A stretch of 8,968 bases of DNA from ANME-2 cluster archaeon (GCA_022353185.1 JAKRWB010000709.1:1-8968); one strand, 5' to 3'; positions 1-6,490 are shown, counted from the first letter of the stretch. Program-made: numbers and translations. The notes: generated by a model not told the origin, from the letters alone.

Positions 1-2
1 AT

Positions 3-158
3 CGAATACATGTGTGTGGTGAAGGGGGGGAATACGAGACTCTTGTGCTGGACGCACCCTTTTTCACATCAAGGATAGATATACTCGATGCCGAAACGGC
101 ATGGAAAGGAGACTGGGGATTCTATAAAGTGAAGGATGTAAAACTTGTACCGAAATAA
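3..158 (+). CDS. dph6: Diphthine--ammonia ligase (Dph6/DUF71 PP-loop ATPase), C-terminal end, 5' truncated by window
   Basis: The frame starting at base 3 is open from the window edge to the TAA at 156-158 and gives 51 residues. It contains CGEGGEYETLVLDAPFF (residues 5-21 of the visible part), the hallmark of the DUF71/ATP_bind_4 family (MJ0570-type, Dph6). Family knowledge: these cytoplasmic enzymes use ATP and ammonium to amidate diphthine on elongation factor 2, the last step of diphthamide synthesis. Archaeal members are usually about 220-230 residues, so roughly the last quarter is seen. The N-terminal PP-loop motif that would confirm ATP binding is outside the window. After the motif the tail is short and ends LVPK. 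It is the only gene on the plus strand left of the AT-rich block. Another DUF71 subfamily without diphthamide activity cannot be excluded from this fragment. Confidence 0.85.
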   Translation, partial: RIHVCGEGGEYETLVLDAPFFTSRIDILDAETAWKGDWGFYKVKDVKLVPK

Positions 159-205
159 AAAATGGTAGGGCTTACCGCCCAGATAAAACAAGTTTCTCTT
201 CAACA

Positions 206-231
206 TCGTGTGGGTCACGGACCCCGCACGA
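206..231. repeat. Strong imperfect inverted repeat (hairpin)
   Basis: TCGTGTGGGTC (206-216) pairs with the sequence at 220-231 using 11 pairs, one G-U among them, with C225 bulged and a three-base loop ACG (217-219). It is not followed directly by a T run, so it is not a simple terminator. It sits about 50 bases after the dph6 stop and about 60 bases before the AT-rich block. It could be an RNA structure in the dph6 3' end, a dispersed genomic repeat, or a remnant of an integration site; nothing here decides among these. Confidence 0.55.
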
Positions 232-249
232 CGCTTCGCTTTGTGTAGG

Positions 250-285
250 GCATCTGGGAAGATGCTCAGGATTTTTTTTGTTTTT
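250..285 (+). terminator. Hairpin plus T-tract terminator for dph6
   Basis: GCATC (250-254) pairs with GATGC (261-265) around the loop TGGGAA, and is followed after six bases by T8-G-T5 (272-285). T-rich runs are the usual archaeal termination signal. It faces the right way to end the plus-strand dph6 transcript about 90 bases after its stop. Confidence 0.5.
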
Positions 286-290
286 ATCCT

Positions 291-320
291 AAATAAAAAG
301 TAAAATAAACAATATCTAAT
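291..320 (-). terminator. T-rich termination signal for the ATPase/RloB operon
   Basis: Read on the minus strand, the bases just after the rloB-like stop are T-rich: TTGTTTATTTTACTTTTTAT (312-293) within the stretch. There is no clear hairpin, but archaeal RNA polymerase can terminate at T tracts alone. The general AT-richness of the block lowers confidence. Confidence 0.35.
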
Positions 321-321
321 T

Positions 322-924
322 CTATTCATCAGTATTTTTTAAAATTTCTTCGACTATACTATAAACTTGAGTAGAAGGATTGCTTTCAACACTTATTTGT
401 TCTATTTCATCTTTTTCATGTATTCGTATCAATTTTTTTGCATTAATAATTGCTTGTGGTCTTTTATCTATTAATAAATCATAGACGTTCATATTCTTCT
501 CATATTGAGGTATGTATTTTTTTAATTTTTGAATTACTTCAGAACGCTCTATTTTGGTAACATATAATTCAAAATGCAAAAGAAACCATAATTCAAAATT
601 TGGATTTGAAAAAGAAATATTAATATCTTTACCTGCAATTTTGCATGCTTTAGTTAAATCATCATTTTCATTTTCATCACAATCAAAAACACACCAAATA
701 GCATCTCCATTATCAAATATCAAATTTTCTTCATATTGTTTTGCAAATTTTATAAGATTCTTTGGGTCTGTATACTTTGAGTCGGGTGTTTCTATCGAAA
801 GATTAGAATATCTTGTCCGATATTTCTCAAAATAAATCCTTTCAGTTTTCTTTCCCTCACAAACAATCACATAAACTTTGCGTGGAATTCTTGTATTCTT
901 TTTTCTGCGTTTATACCCACTCAT
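322..924 (-). CDS. RloB-like protein with Toprim-type motifs (AbiLii/RloB family), putative defence effector
   Basis: The chosen start (ATG 924-922) gives 200 residues. After a basic N-terminus (YKRRKKNTRIPRK) comes VIVCEGKKTE (20-29), then VFDCDEN (79-85) and SFSNPNFELWFLLHF (104-118). The CEGxKTE glutamate followed by a DxD motif resembles the Toprim nuclease fold, and the SNPNFELW block is typical of RloB proteins. RloB genes were named as ORFs linked to type I restriction loci and also occur as AbiLii of the AbiL abortive-infection system; the target is not established to my knowledge. It follows the ATPase gene with the arrangement TGA-T-ATG, so one operon is certain. In-frame GTG (945) and ATG (942) would overlap the ATPase gene; I prefer 924 because AGGA lies 9 bases upstream and family members begin with a short basic tail. 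Very AT-rich. Nuclease activity is inference. Confidence 0.8.
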   Translation of the reverse strand: MSGYKRRKKNTRIPRKVYVIVCEGKKTERIYFEKYRTRYSNLSIETPDSKYTDPKNLIKFAKQYEENLIFDNGDAIWCVFDCDENENDDLTKACKIAGKDINISFSNPNFELWFLLHFELYVTKIERSEVIQKLKKYIPQYEKNMNVYDLLIDKRPQAIINAKKLIRIHEKDEIEQISVESNPSTQVYSIVEEILKNTDE

Positions 925-925
925 A

Positions 926-2191
926 TCAAAATATCCTATCATCACCTATGAATGGTATAGCACCATATCGTCCTGCAAGATATCCTTTTTGAATATTCTT
1001 ATCTTTGCGAGGCCTAAATTCTATGAGAGAGTAAAGATCTGTACTTCCTTTACTAGGATTCTTTTCTGTAAACCAGATTTGATCCCTTCTGAATATATCC
1101 AGATTAAGTAAATTTGTGTTGTGTGTTGTAAATATTAATTGAGCATTATTCTTATTTTGAGTAGGATCATTAAATAACTTAATTAAAAAAATATTCAATA
1201 AATGATGTAGTTTAGTATCTAATTCATCTACAATTAGAACTCGCCCGTTTTTTAATGAATCAATCCAAAGACCAATCAGTGAAAACAATCTTTTTGTCCC
1301 TTCAGACTCTTCTTCAAAATCAAATTCTACATAATCTTCATTACCCATTTCATCAAGAACTTTATGAATTGTTGTAATATCCATTTTCTCAAGATTTCCT
1401 TCACTATCTGATATTATAGCTTTTAATTGTTCTCGAATTGCAATTGGAATTTCATCAATTGAAATCTTCTCAAAAGAAGCAGATAAATCGTTAATTCCTA
1501 AATCTGCTTCAATAAGAGCTTTCAAAATGAATTTTTTCATTTTTTCATCTTCATTAAGTTTATGGATAGTATATTCAATTAATTTTGGATGGTCTGCTGC
1601 TCCTATAATTCCCAAATTATCTTGAAACCAATCAAAAGCTTCAGCTGTTTTATCGTAATTCAATTTAGTTGAATTTGAAAGATAAAGAACGTTATCTAAG
1701 GTTTTTTCAGAAATGAATTTTTGTTCTTTTCTGTTAATTGTAAACCTATAATTATTGGTATCCTTTCTCTCAAAAATAAGTGCTCTACGGCCTGCAGGAT
1801 AATAATATAAATATTCATCAATAATCTTTTCACGATTAAAAGATATTCCGTAAATGTATTTAATATCGTTTTTAATAAAAACAATTTCGAATTTACTTGG
1901 TTCAGATAGATATTTTTTGTCAAGTTTAAAAGGAAAATAATTAATTTTACTACCCTTTTGGAACATATGAGATGTCTCTACTAATTTTTTTAATAAGCTG
2001 AAAGCTAAAACAACATTACTTTTTCCTGAAGCATTTGCTCCATAAATTACTGCACTACGTAATAGATTATCCCTTACTAAATCTGTTTTAATTAAATTAT
2101 TGTCTAACGATTTATCTGCAGAAGCCACTAAACTAAAAGTGACTTCTTCTTTAATAGAGCGAAAATTTTGTACATTAAATTCAATCAACAT
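926..2191 (-). CDS. AAA15/RloA-like (ABC/SMC-class) ATPase of a two-gene defence module
   Basis: The 421-residue protein starts MLIEFNVQNFRSIKEEVTFSL, the typical N-terminal strand of AAA15/AAA21 (RecF/OLD-like) ATPases. Walker A is GANASGKSN (51-59); a signature-like element SEGTKRLFSLIG lies at 296-307; Walker B is VLIVDELD (318-325), with the catalytic E323; the switch histidine is H357 in TTHNTNLL (355-362). The end carries GYLAGRYGAIPFIGD (403-417), a tail motif common in RloA/AbiLi-type proteins. The central part (about 80-290) would be the inserted lid/coil region. No Toprim domain is fused, which separates it from OLD nucleases; the Toprim-like partner is the next gene. In related systems (PARIS AriA, AbiLi) such ATPases sense infection and control an effector. 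The Shine-Dalgarno site is poor (GGT only). Codon use is AT-rich, unlike the neighbours to the right, which suggests acquisition. Confidence 0.88.
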   Translation of the reverse strand: MLIEFNVQNFRSIKEEVTFSLVASADKSLDNNLIKTDLVRDNLLRSAVIYGANASGKSNVVLAFSLLKKLVETSHMFQKGSKINYFPFKLDKKYLSEPSKFEIVFIKNDIKYIYGISFNREKIIDEYLYYYPAGRRALIFERKDTNNYRFTINRKEQKFISEKTLDNVLYLSNSTKLNYDKTAEAFDWFQDNLGIIGAADHPKLIEYTIHKLNEDEKMKKFILKALIEADLGINDLSASFEKISIDEIPIAIREQLKAIISDSEGNLEKMDITTIHKVLDEMGNEDYVEFDFEEESEGTKRLFSLIGLWIDSLKNGRVLIVDELDTKLHHLLNIFLIKLFNDPTQNKNNAQLIFTTHNTNLLNLDIFRRDQIWFTEKNPSKGSTDLYSLIEFRPRKDKNIQKGYLAGRYGAIPFIGDDRIF

Positions 2192-2222
2192 TTGATTCGA
2201 CCATTTAGATTAGATTGATATT

Positions 2223-2241
2223 TTTGTGAAAAATTCACAAA
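2223..2241. promoter_or_regulatory. Perfect palindrome at the ATPase/RloB promoter (candidate operator)
   Basis: TTTGTGAA-AAA-TTCACAAA has eight-base perfect arms around a three-base centre. It lies 32-50 bases before the ATPase start codon and just downstream of a TATA-like box, about where transcription should begin. This is the expected place for a repressor operator; a stem in the leader RNA is an alternative. Confidence 0.5.
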
Positions 2242-2262
2242 TATACGTATTAAAGTCCAAAT

Positions 2263-2273
2263 AGTATATAATT
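2263..2273 (-). promoter_or_regulatory. TATA-like box for the ATPase/RloB operon
   Basis: On the minus strand AATTATATACT (2273-2263) contains TTATATA. A start about 25 bases downstream would fall near 2242, giving a leader of about 50 bases before the ATPase ATG. The whole region is AT-rich, so other boxes are possible. Confidence 0.35.
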
Positions 2274-2397
2274 ATTCTGTTTTTTAAAAAGTTAATTAAC
2301 ATTAAATCTAAGATGAAATTAAAATAATCATTCTCTAATTATTGGATTTCAATCAAATCCGAGCATAAATCCATTATTCCCGCAATGTCACGGTATA

Positions 2398-2444
2398 CCC
2401 CGGACGTTGTCCAGGGCCCGTATTGTGCGAATTCCCAGAATTGC
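2398..2444 (-). terminator. Tandem hairpins downstream of the aldolase (possible 3' end structure)
   Basis: Two adjacent hairpins (2427-2444 and 2398-2416) follow the aldolase stop by 50-95 bases on the minus strand. Neither is followed directly by a clear T run; T-rich sequence comes only beyond about 2330. They may stabilise or end the operon transcript, but the assignment is weak. Confidence 0.25.
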
Positions 2445-2493
2445 CCCCTATTAGACCTCTACTTCAAGCCCACACAGAAAAACAACCCTCTAC

Positions 2494-3633
2494 CTACTTC
2501 ATAGCATTCCTGACAATCTGCGCTGAGCCCCCTGCATTGAAAGCCTTCAGGAACACCAGCGTTTCAGCATAAGCCAGAGCATCAATTGCCATCTTTGTGT
2601 CCTCACCAACAGAATAAATCCTGTCATAGAACTGCTTGATAGCGAACTTGCAGAACTTGCCGAACAACTCATTGTCAGCCTTGCCCTTTGCCTGCTCCCT
2701 GTAAGTATCCAGGGTCCAGTTCCAGATATCACTGTACAGTTCAGGCTCATACACCTTGAACAGGTCCCACACCATATTCTGGTAGAATGTGGCTACATTG
2801 CCCTTGATAATATCCCCGCGCGGGAAATGATTATGTATCAGGTCCCTGGGTGTTCCCGTAATACCATGCTGGGCAATCCTGACGTCCAGTTTATTGTCCC
2901 TCAATGCCTTAGCCACAGCCGAGGTCCGGGGAATGTCAATTGAAACCTGCTCAATCATATTACCTAGGGCGTCATACGTATTGCCGTGTGCGCTGCCGTT
3001 GGCAATAGCCAGCACATGGGGCCGGATACCGTTCTCGTTTAGCGCAGTAATGAATGTAACTGCTTCCTCAGGCCTGGTAAGCACCCTGCCAGATTTGTCT
3101 TCCCGTCCAATCTCTCCAACCTCAACCTCAAGGCCGTACTCCCTGCCCGCCATTCTTTCTTTGATATGCTTTCCCACTTCAGTGGTGGCATTGATATTAT
3201 TTGCCAGTTCCTCTCGCAGGTCGCCGCCCTGGAAATTGAACAGGTGGGACGCATCAATAGCAAATGAAGTGAAACCCGCATCTATCTGGGCACTCACCAG
3301 TTCCTTAGTGCCCTCAATATCCTCAGGTGTCCCCTTCTTAATCCCAATATGGTCTGCATGCAATGCCCATATGTCAAATCCCACATCTCGTGCCGCTTCA
3401 TTTGCCATTCGCGAGAAATCAGCCGGTGTCTGGCCAGTATAACCCCCTTCAAGGTCACATTCAGACCTGGCAAGTTCAACAATAAGCGCAGCGTCCATAT
3501 CCTTAGCTGCCCGGAAAATCCCCCTGTTCACCAGTGCAATCCTGAGATTGGCTGCCATTATAATGGTATCCTTATCCTTCAGGCTGTCAAACAAAAGCGA
3601 ACCGGGCTTTGGTCCAAAATCTACATCACTCAT
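2494..3633 (-). CDS. Class II fructose-bisphosphate aldolase-type enzyme
   Basis: The 379-residue protein shows the metal-dependent class II aldolase pattern in order: LHADHIG (91-97; D94 as catalytic acid, H95 as zinc ligand), LEVEVGEIG (168-176; glutamate ligand region), AIANGSAHGN (209-218; H216), AQHGITGTP (254-262; H256) and KGNVATFYQ (277-285). The last block resembles the KxNVATE loop of class IIB/tagatose-bisphosphate aldolases. Known reaction of the family: cleavage of fructose or tagatose 1,6-bisphosphate to dihydroxyacetone phosphate and glyceraldehyde 3-phosphate, cytoplasmic. The sugar specificity is not shown by the sequence. GGGAGGT lies six bases before the ATG, and the ATG overlaps the reductase stop (ATGA), so translation is coupled to the lipid reductase gene. 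It is the last gene of the operon. An alternative is another class II aldolase-family activity. Confidence 0.85.
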   Translation of the reverse strand: MSDVDFGPKPGSLLFDSLKDKDTIIMAANLRIALVNRGIFRAAKDMDAALIVELARSECDLEGGYTGQTPADFSRMANEAARDVGFDIWALHADHIGIKKGTPEDIEGTKELVSAQIDAGFTSFAIDASHLFNFQGGDLREELANNINATTEVGKHIKERMAGREYGLEVEVGEIGREDKSGRVLTRPEEAVTFITALNENGIRPHVLAIANGSAHGNTYDALGNMIEQVSIDIPRTSAVAKALRDNKLDVRIAQHGITGTPRDLIHNHFPRGDIIKGNVATFYQNMVWDLFKVYEPELYSDIWNWTLDTYREQAKGKADNELFGKFCKFAIKQFYDRIYSVGEDTKMAIDALAYAETLVFLKAFNAGGSAQIVRNAMK

Positions 3634-4856
3634 GTATATACCTCCCTTCTAACTTCACTCTCTATTTCCTTGATACCTATAAATATGCTTCTCAAGTCCC
3701 ATAATAGTTTCTTATTAGCCTTGAACAACGCCCATATAAGTCCGATAAGAGTGGTACTGCCCAGATCAATTCCTTCCAAAGAATGAGCCAGCGTGTTCAG
3801 TTCATAATCCGTCATTCTGGTGAACCGTTCCTTTACCACCAGGCCCATATCCAGGTCACGCCCCAGTTCAGCACGCCATGCCTTCTCATACTCCTGCAAT
3901 GATTTAGCAGACACATCTGAGCGCCTTATGGCATTGGCAGCCACTTTGCCAGCCATATCTCCTGCCCACATGGAATTGAATATCCCGCCGCCAGTCACCG
4001 GGTCTGATTGACGGGCAGCATCTCCAACAAGCATAAGTCCGTTGGCAACTGTTCTAGCAATTGTACCGCACACAGGCACACCTCCAACTACTATCTCAAG
4101 TTTTTTACCGTCGGGATAATGTTTCTTTATGAACTCATCCAGTAATTCCAATGCCCTGACTTCACCTGACATATGACCTGTTATGCCTATTCCAACATTG
4201 GCCGTCTTTTTCCCTTTCGGGAATATCCAGATATAACCTACGGGAGCAATCTTATTCCCCAGGTAAAATTTGCAAAAATCCGGGTCGATATCAATATTTG
4301 TCATCAGATACTGTGCACACGTGCACATATCCCTCGGTTTTAACGTGGTGTCAATACCTGCCCAGCGTCCCACTTTCGACTCAACGCCGTCAGCACCCAC
4401 CACAATCTTTGCCCTTATCTCATACTGTTTACCCATATGTTCTGCCTTTATGCCTTTAACAAAACCATCTTCCATTAAGAGTCCGGTTGCCCTGGTCTTG
4501 ACCATTACCTCAACCCCTGCCAGTGCAGCCTCCCTGGCCAGTGCCCGGTCAAACACTTTACGCTCAAGCACATATCCCACTTCAGCGCCCGCTAGTTCCT
4601 CACTCATTTCTACCATGGTGCCGTCTGGTGAATATATCTTTGAACCTTTGACCTCGGCAGATATCCAGGCAGGGTCAGGCTCGATGTATTCCTTGAGGTA
4701 TACCTTATTCACGCCCTCTGCGCATCGCACGGGGTCACCTATCTGCTGCCGCTTCTCGATAAGCAGCACATCAAGCCCCTCCATGGCTGCGGTCTTTGCA
4801 GTCATTGAACCGCCCGGTCCCGCTCCCACTACAATAACATCATAACAGTCCTTCAT
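3630..4856 (-). CDS. Digeranylgeranylglycerophospholipid (geranylgeranyl) reductase
   Basis: The 408-residue flavoprotein has an FAD Rossmann motif GAGPGGS (11-17) with E34 ending strand 2, the conserved PVRCAEG (42-48), VGADG (153-157), YIWIFPKGKKTANVGIG (208-224) and GDAARQSDPVTGGGI (278-292). These together define the geranylgeranyl reductase family. In archaea the enzyme saturates the double bonds of the geranylgeranyl chains of membrane ether lipids, at the membrane surface, using reduced ferredoxin or another donor. I chose ATG 4856-4854: GGAGGT lies six bases upstream, whereas the upstream in-frame starts (to 4886) would lie inside the ferredoxin gene or only three bases from that site. 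Its ATG overlaps the ferredoxin stop (TGATG), and its stop overlaps the aldolase start (ATGA). In Methanosarcina acetivorans the adjacent ferredoxin is needed for full activity of the homologue. Confidence 0.93.
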   Translation of the reverse strand: MKDCYDVIVVGAGPGGSMTAKTAAMEGLDVLLIEKRQQIGDPVRCAEGVNKVYLKEYIEPDPAWISAEVKGSKIYSPDGTMVEMSEELAGAEVGYVLERKVFDRALAREAALAGVEVMVKTRATGLLMEDGFVKGIKAEHMGKQYEIRAKIVVGADGVESKVGRWAGIDTTLKPRDMCTCAQYLMTNIDIDPDFCKFYLGNKIAPVGYIWIFPKGKKTANVGIGITGHMSGEVRALELLDEFIKKHYPDGKKLEIVVGGVPVCGTIARTVANGLMLVGDAARQSDPVTGGGIFNSMWAGDMAGKVAANAIRRSDVSAKSLQEYEKAWRAELGRDLDMGLVVKERFTRMTDYELNTLAHSLEGIDLGSTTLIGLIWALFKANKKLLWDLRSIFIGIKEIESEVRREVYT

Positions 4857-5026
4857 CATGATACCTCCAGCGCACCCACAGGACATATCTTAACGCATAT
4901 CCTGCAGTTATTGCATGATTCACCCACTTCAATCCAGGTTTCCATTAACTCGAGGGCGCCTGTAGGACACACACTGACACATGCACCACAATATCCACAT
5001 TTTGATCTGTTTACACTTACTGTCAA
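4856..5026 (-). CDS. Small 2[4Fe-4S] ferredoxin, partner of the geranylgeranyl reductase (TTG start)
   Basis: The frame gives 56 residues beginning MTVSVNRSKCGYCG. Two complete cluster motifs are present: C10-xx-C13-xx-C16-xxx-C20-P and C38-xx-C41-xx-C44-xxx-C48-P, with VCPTGALEL and ICPVGALEV repeating the internal symmetry of bacterial-type ferredoxins. The start is TTG (5026-5024), supported by GGAGAG (5039-5034) seven bases upstream; no ATG or GTG exists in frame before the first cysteine. The stop TGA (4858-4856) overlaps the reductase ATG. The product is a cytoplasmic electron carrier, and its position points to delivery of electrons to the reductase FAD for lipid chain saturation. It is first in the operon. 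Its size and non-ATG start make it easy for automatic gene finding to miss. Confidence 0.92.
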   Translation of the reverse strand: MTVSVNRSKCGYCGACVSVCPTGALELMETWIEVGESCNNCRICVKICPVGALEVS

Positions 5027-5163
5027 AAATTATCTCTCCAATACATGTGATTTTGTTATTAAACCCCGAAATGTGCTACCCACAATTCCTTTTCAAACAT
5101 TTAAATTTGTCGTAATCTCGTAATGTTCATGAAAACGACCACGCAACAAACCACACTACTTAT
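5027..5163 (-). promoter_or_regulatory. Promoter region of the ferredoxin-reductase-aldolase operon
   Basis: Reading toward the ferredoxin, a TATA-like AAATTTAAAT lies at 5108-5099. A start about 25 bases further (near 5077) would give a leader of about 50 bases carrying the GGAGAG site. The 137-base gap also carries the end of the lysA stop region's far side; no separate terminator is obvious for upstream lysA, so read-through from lysA into this operon is possible. Confidence 0.4.
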
Positions 5164-6444
5164 CTAAAGGAATCGTGCAGGAACAAGTTGGTTCGCCAAC
5201 AGGTCATCATAAGTCTCAGCCTTCCTTATAACATCCACTTCACCGTCATTGACCAGCACTTCGGCACATCTGGGCCGTCCGTTATATTGACTGCTCATGC
5301 TAAACCCATAAGCACCTGCATCAAGTACGGCTATAATATCATTCTTCTCAACCCGAGGCAATTCCCTGTCATGGGCAAGAATATCTCCGGTCTCGCATAT
5401 AGGGCCGACCACAGTGTACAGACTTGAGACCTGGGCATCCACCTTATTTGCCACAACCACATGATGATAACTATCGTACATAGCAGGCCTTATCAACAGG
5501 TTAAACCCAGCATCGACACCCACAAACTTCTTTGCGGCATGCTTCATAGTATTGACAGAGGTTAGCAGTACAGTGGTATCTCCCATAATGTACCTGCCGG
5601 GTTCGATTATTAGTTTCAGGTCAACACCTATGGCCTTTGAACGCTTTTCAAAGATAGGGAGTACTACATCTGCCAGATCCTTGGGTGTGGGTGCGAGTTC
5701 GCCCTTCTTGTAGGGTATTCCCAGGCCAGACCCAATATCAAGGAATTCCAGCTCTACTCCAAGTCTTTTCACCTGCTCGACCAGGTCCATCATACGGTTG
5801 ACTGCTTCGCCAAAGGGTGACGTATCCAGTATCTGGCTGCCGATATGACAGTGCATACCTATGGGATTCACACCTTCCAGTTCAATCGCTTCTTTGTATG
5901 CTTCTACTACTTCCCGGTGCGGCACCCCGAATTTGGATGTTTTAAGTCCTGTACTTATCTTTGGATGGGTATCAGGGGATACATCCGGATTGACCCTGAA
6001 GGCGATATTCACGGTACTGTTATGCGATTTGGCAATGCGGCTTAAGGTATTCAGTTCGTCAAGGGAATCCACTGAGACCCTGACCCCGGTCTCCACAGCC
6101 ATTTCCAGTTCCCTGTCAGTCTTGGAGTTGCCGTTGAATAGTATCTTCTCCTTAGGGATACCTGCAAGCAGTGCCATATAAAGTTCGCCATCCCCAAACA
6201 CGTCGGCACCTGCACCTTCCTGTGCCAGAATGCGCAGGATGGTGAAGTTTCCATTAGCCTTGGCGGCATAGTACAAGTCTGCATCAGGAAATGCCTCACT
6301 GTACCTGCGGAAGTTGTCCCTGACACGCTGCTCGTTCGTCACATACAACGGCGTCCCGTACTCTTCAACAAGGTCAACAGTGTCAACCCCTCCGATGGTA
6401 AGGTGACCGTCACGCTTTTCCAGATGGTTCTTTATCGTAAACAT
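5164..6444 (-). CDS. lysA: Diaminopimelate decarboxylase
   Basis: The 426-residue protein is a full-length fold-III PLP decarboxylase. It shows YYAAKANGN with the PLP lysine K62 (58-66), MHCHIGSQ with the ring-stacking H200 (197-204), the glycine loop GSGLG (238-242), EPGRY (281-285), GPICETGD with catalytic C350 and E351 (347-354), and DAGAYGFSMSSQYNGRPR (375-392), which includes the substrate-side tyrosine Y387. The CETGD and EPGRY forms favour diaminopimelate over ornithine or arginine as substrate. The reaction is decarboxylation of meso-diaminopimelate to L-lysine, the last step of lysine synthesis, in the cytoplasm as a dimer. GAGGG precedes the ATG by about six bases. The gene is divergent from ilvE and lies 137 bases before the ferredoxin operon on the same strand. 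Confidence 0.95.
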   Translation of the reverse strand: MFTIKNHLEKRDGHLTIGGVDTVDLVEEYGTPLYVTNEQRVRDNFRRYSEAFPDADLYYAAKANGNFTILRILAQEGAGADVFGDGELYMALLAGIPKEKILFNGNSKTDRELEMAVETGVRVSVDSLDELNTLSRIAKSHNSTVNIAFRVNPDVSPDTHPKISTGLKTSKFGVPHREVVEAYKEAIELEGVNPIGMHCHIGSQILDTSPFGEAVNRMMDLVEQVKRLGVELEFLDIGSGLGIPYKKGELAPTPKDLADVVLPIFEKRSKAIGVDLKLIIEPGRYIMGDTTVLLTSVNTMKHAAKKFVGVDAGFNLLIRPAMYDSYHHVVVANKVDAQVSSLYTVVGPICETGDILAHDRELPRVEKNDIIAVLDAGAYGFSMSSQYNGRPRCAEVLVNDGEVDVIRKAETYDDLLANQLVPARFL

Positions 6445-6490
6445 GTAATTCCCTCAATAATATTGCAAATTTGAATTGTCGGCTCTATTG

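Larger units (their letters stand above)
159..321. other. Structured intergenic region between dph6 tail and the AT-rich module
   Basis: No credible gene lies here. The stretch contains a small hairpin (GGGC 168-171 with GCCC 177-180), a strong imperfect hairpin at 206-231 (TCGTGTGGGTC against GACCC-C-GCACGA, one bulged C, loop ACG), a third hairpin at 250-265 followed by a T tract, and an AT-rich tail from about 290. Base composition changes sharply near 270-290 from mixed to AT-rich, which marks the left edge of the accessory module. Confidence 0.6.
2192..2493. other. 302-base intergenic region spanning the right edge of the AT-rich block
   Basis: No gene is seen. Bases 2192 to about 2370 are AT-rich and hold the module's promoter region. 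From about 2380 the composition returns to that of the core genes. The right part is the 3' region of the aldolase transcript and holds three small inverted repeats: GGATTT/AAATCC (2344-2360), CCC-GGAC/GTCC-GGG with one mismatch (2398-2416), and GC-AATTC/GAATT-GC with a bulge (2427-2444). Confidence 0.6.

Noticed and set aside
69..329. Minus-strand open frame of 86 codons overlapping the dph6 tail
   Set aside because: It runs antisense through the recognisable Dph6 C-terminus and the hairpin region, has no recognisable motif, and its composition is what a chance frame would give.
925..945. Upstream GTG (945) or ATG (942) as start of the RloB-like gene
   Set aside because: Both would overlap the ATPase end by 17-20 bases; ATG 924 has an AGGA site nine bases upstream and gives the normal short basic N-terminus. 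The earlier ATG remains possible.
2344..2360. GGATTT/AAATCC hairpin as the aldolase terminator
   Set aside because: It is about 130 bases past the stop, only six pairs long, and not followed directly by a T run on the minus strand.
2894..3442. Long plus-strand open frame opposite the aldolase
   Set aside because: It is a shadow of a gene with higher G+C: the minus strand has a complete set of catalytic motifs, the plus frame has none.
4270..4845. 191-codon plus-strand open frame opposite the reductase
   Set aside because: Low-complexity, serine- and proline-rich shadow translation of the reductase's antisense strand; no ribosome site or motif.
4857..4886. Longer N-terminus (to 4886) for the geranylgeranyl reductase
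   Set aside because: These codons lie in another frame of the ferredoxin's second cluster motif; GGAGGT is correctly spaced only for ATG 4856.
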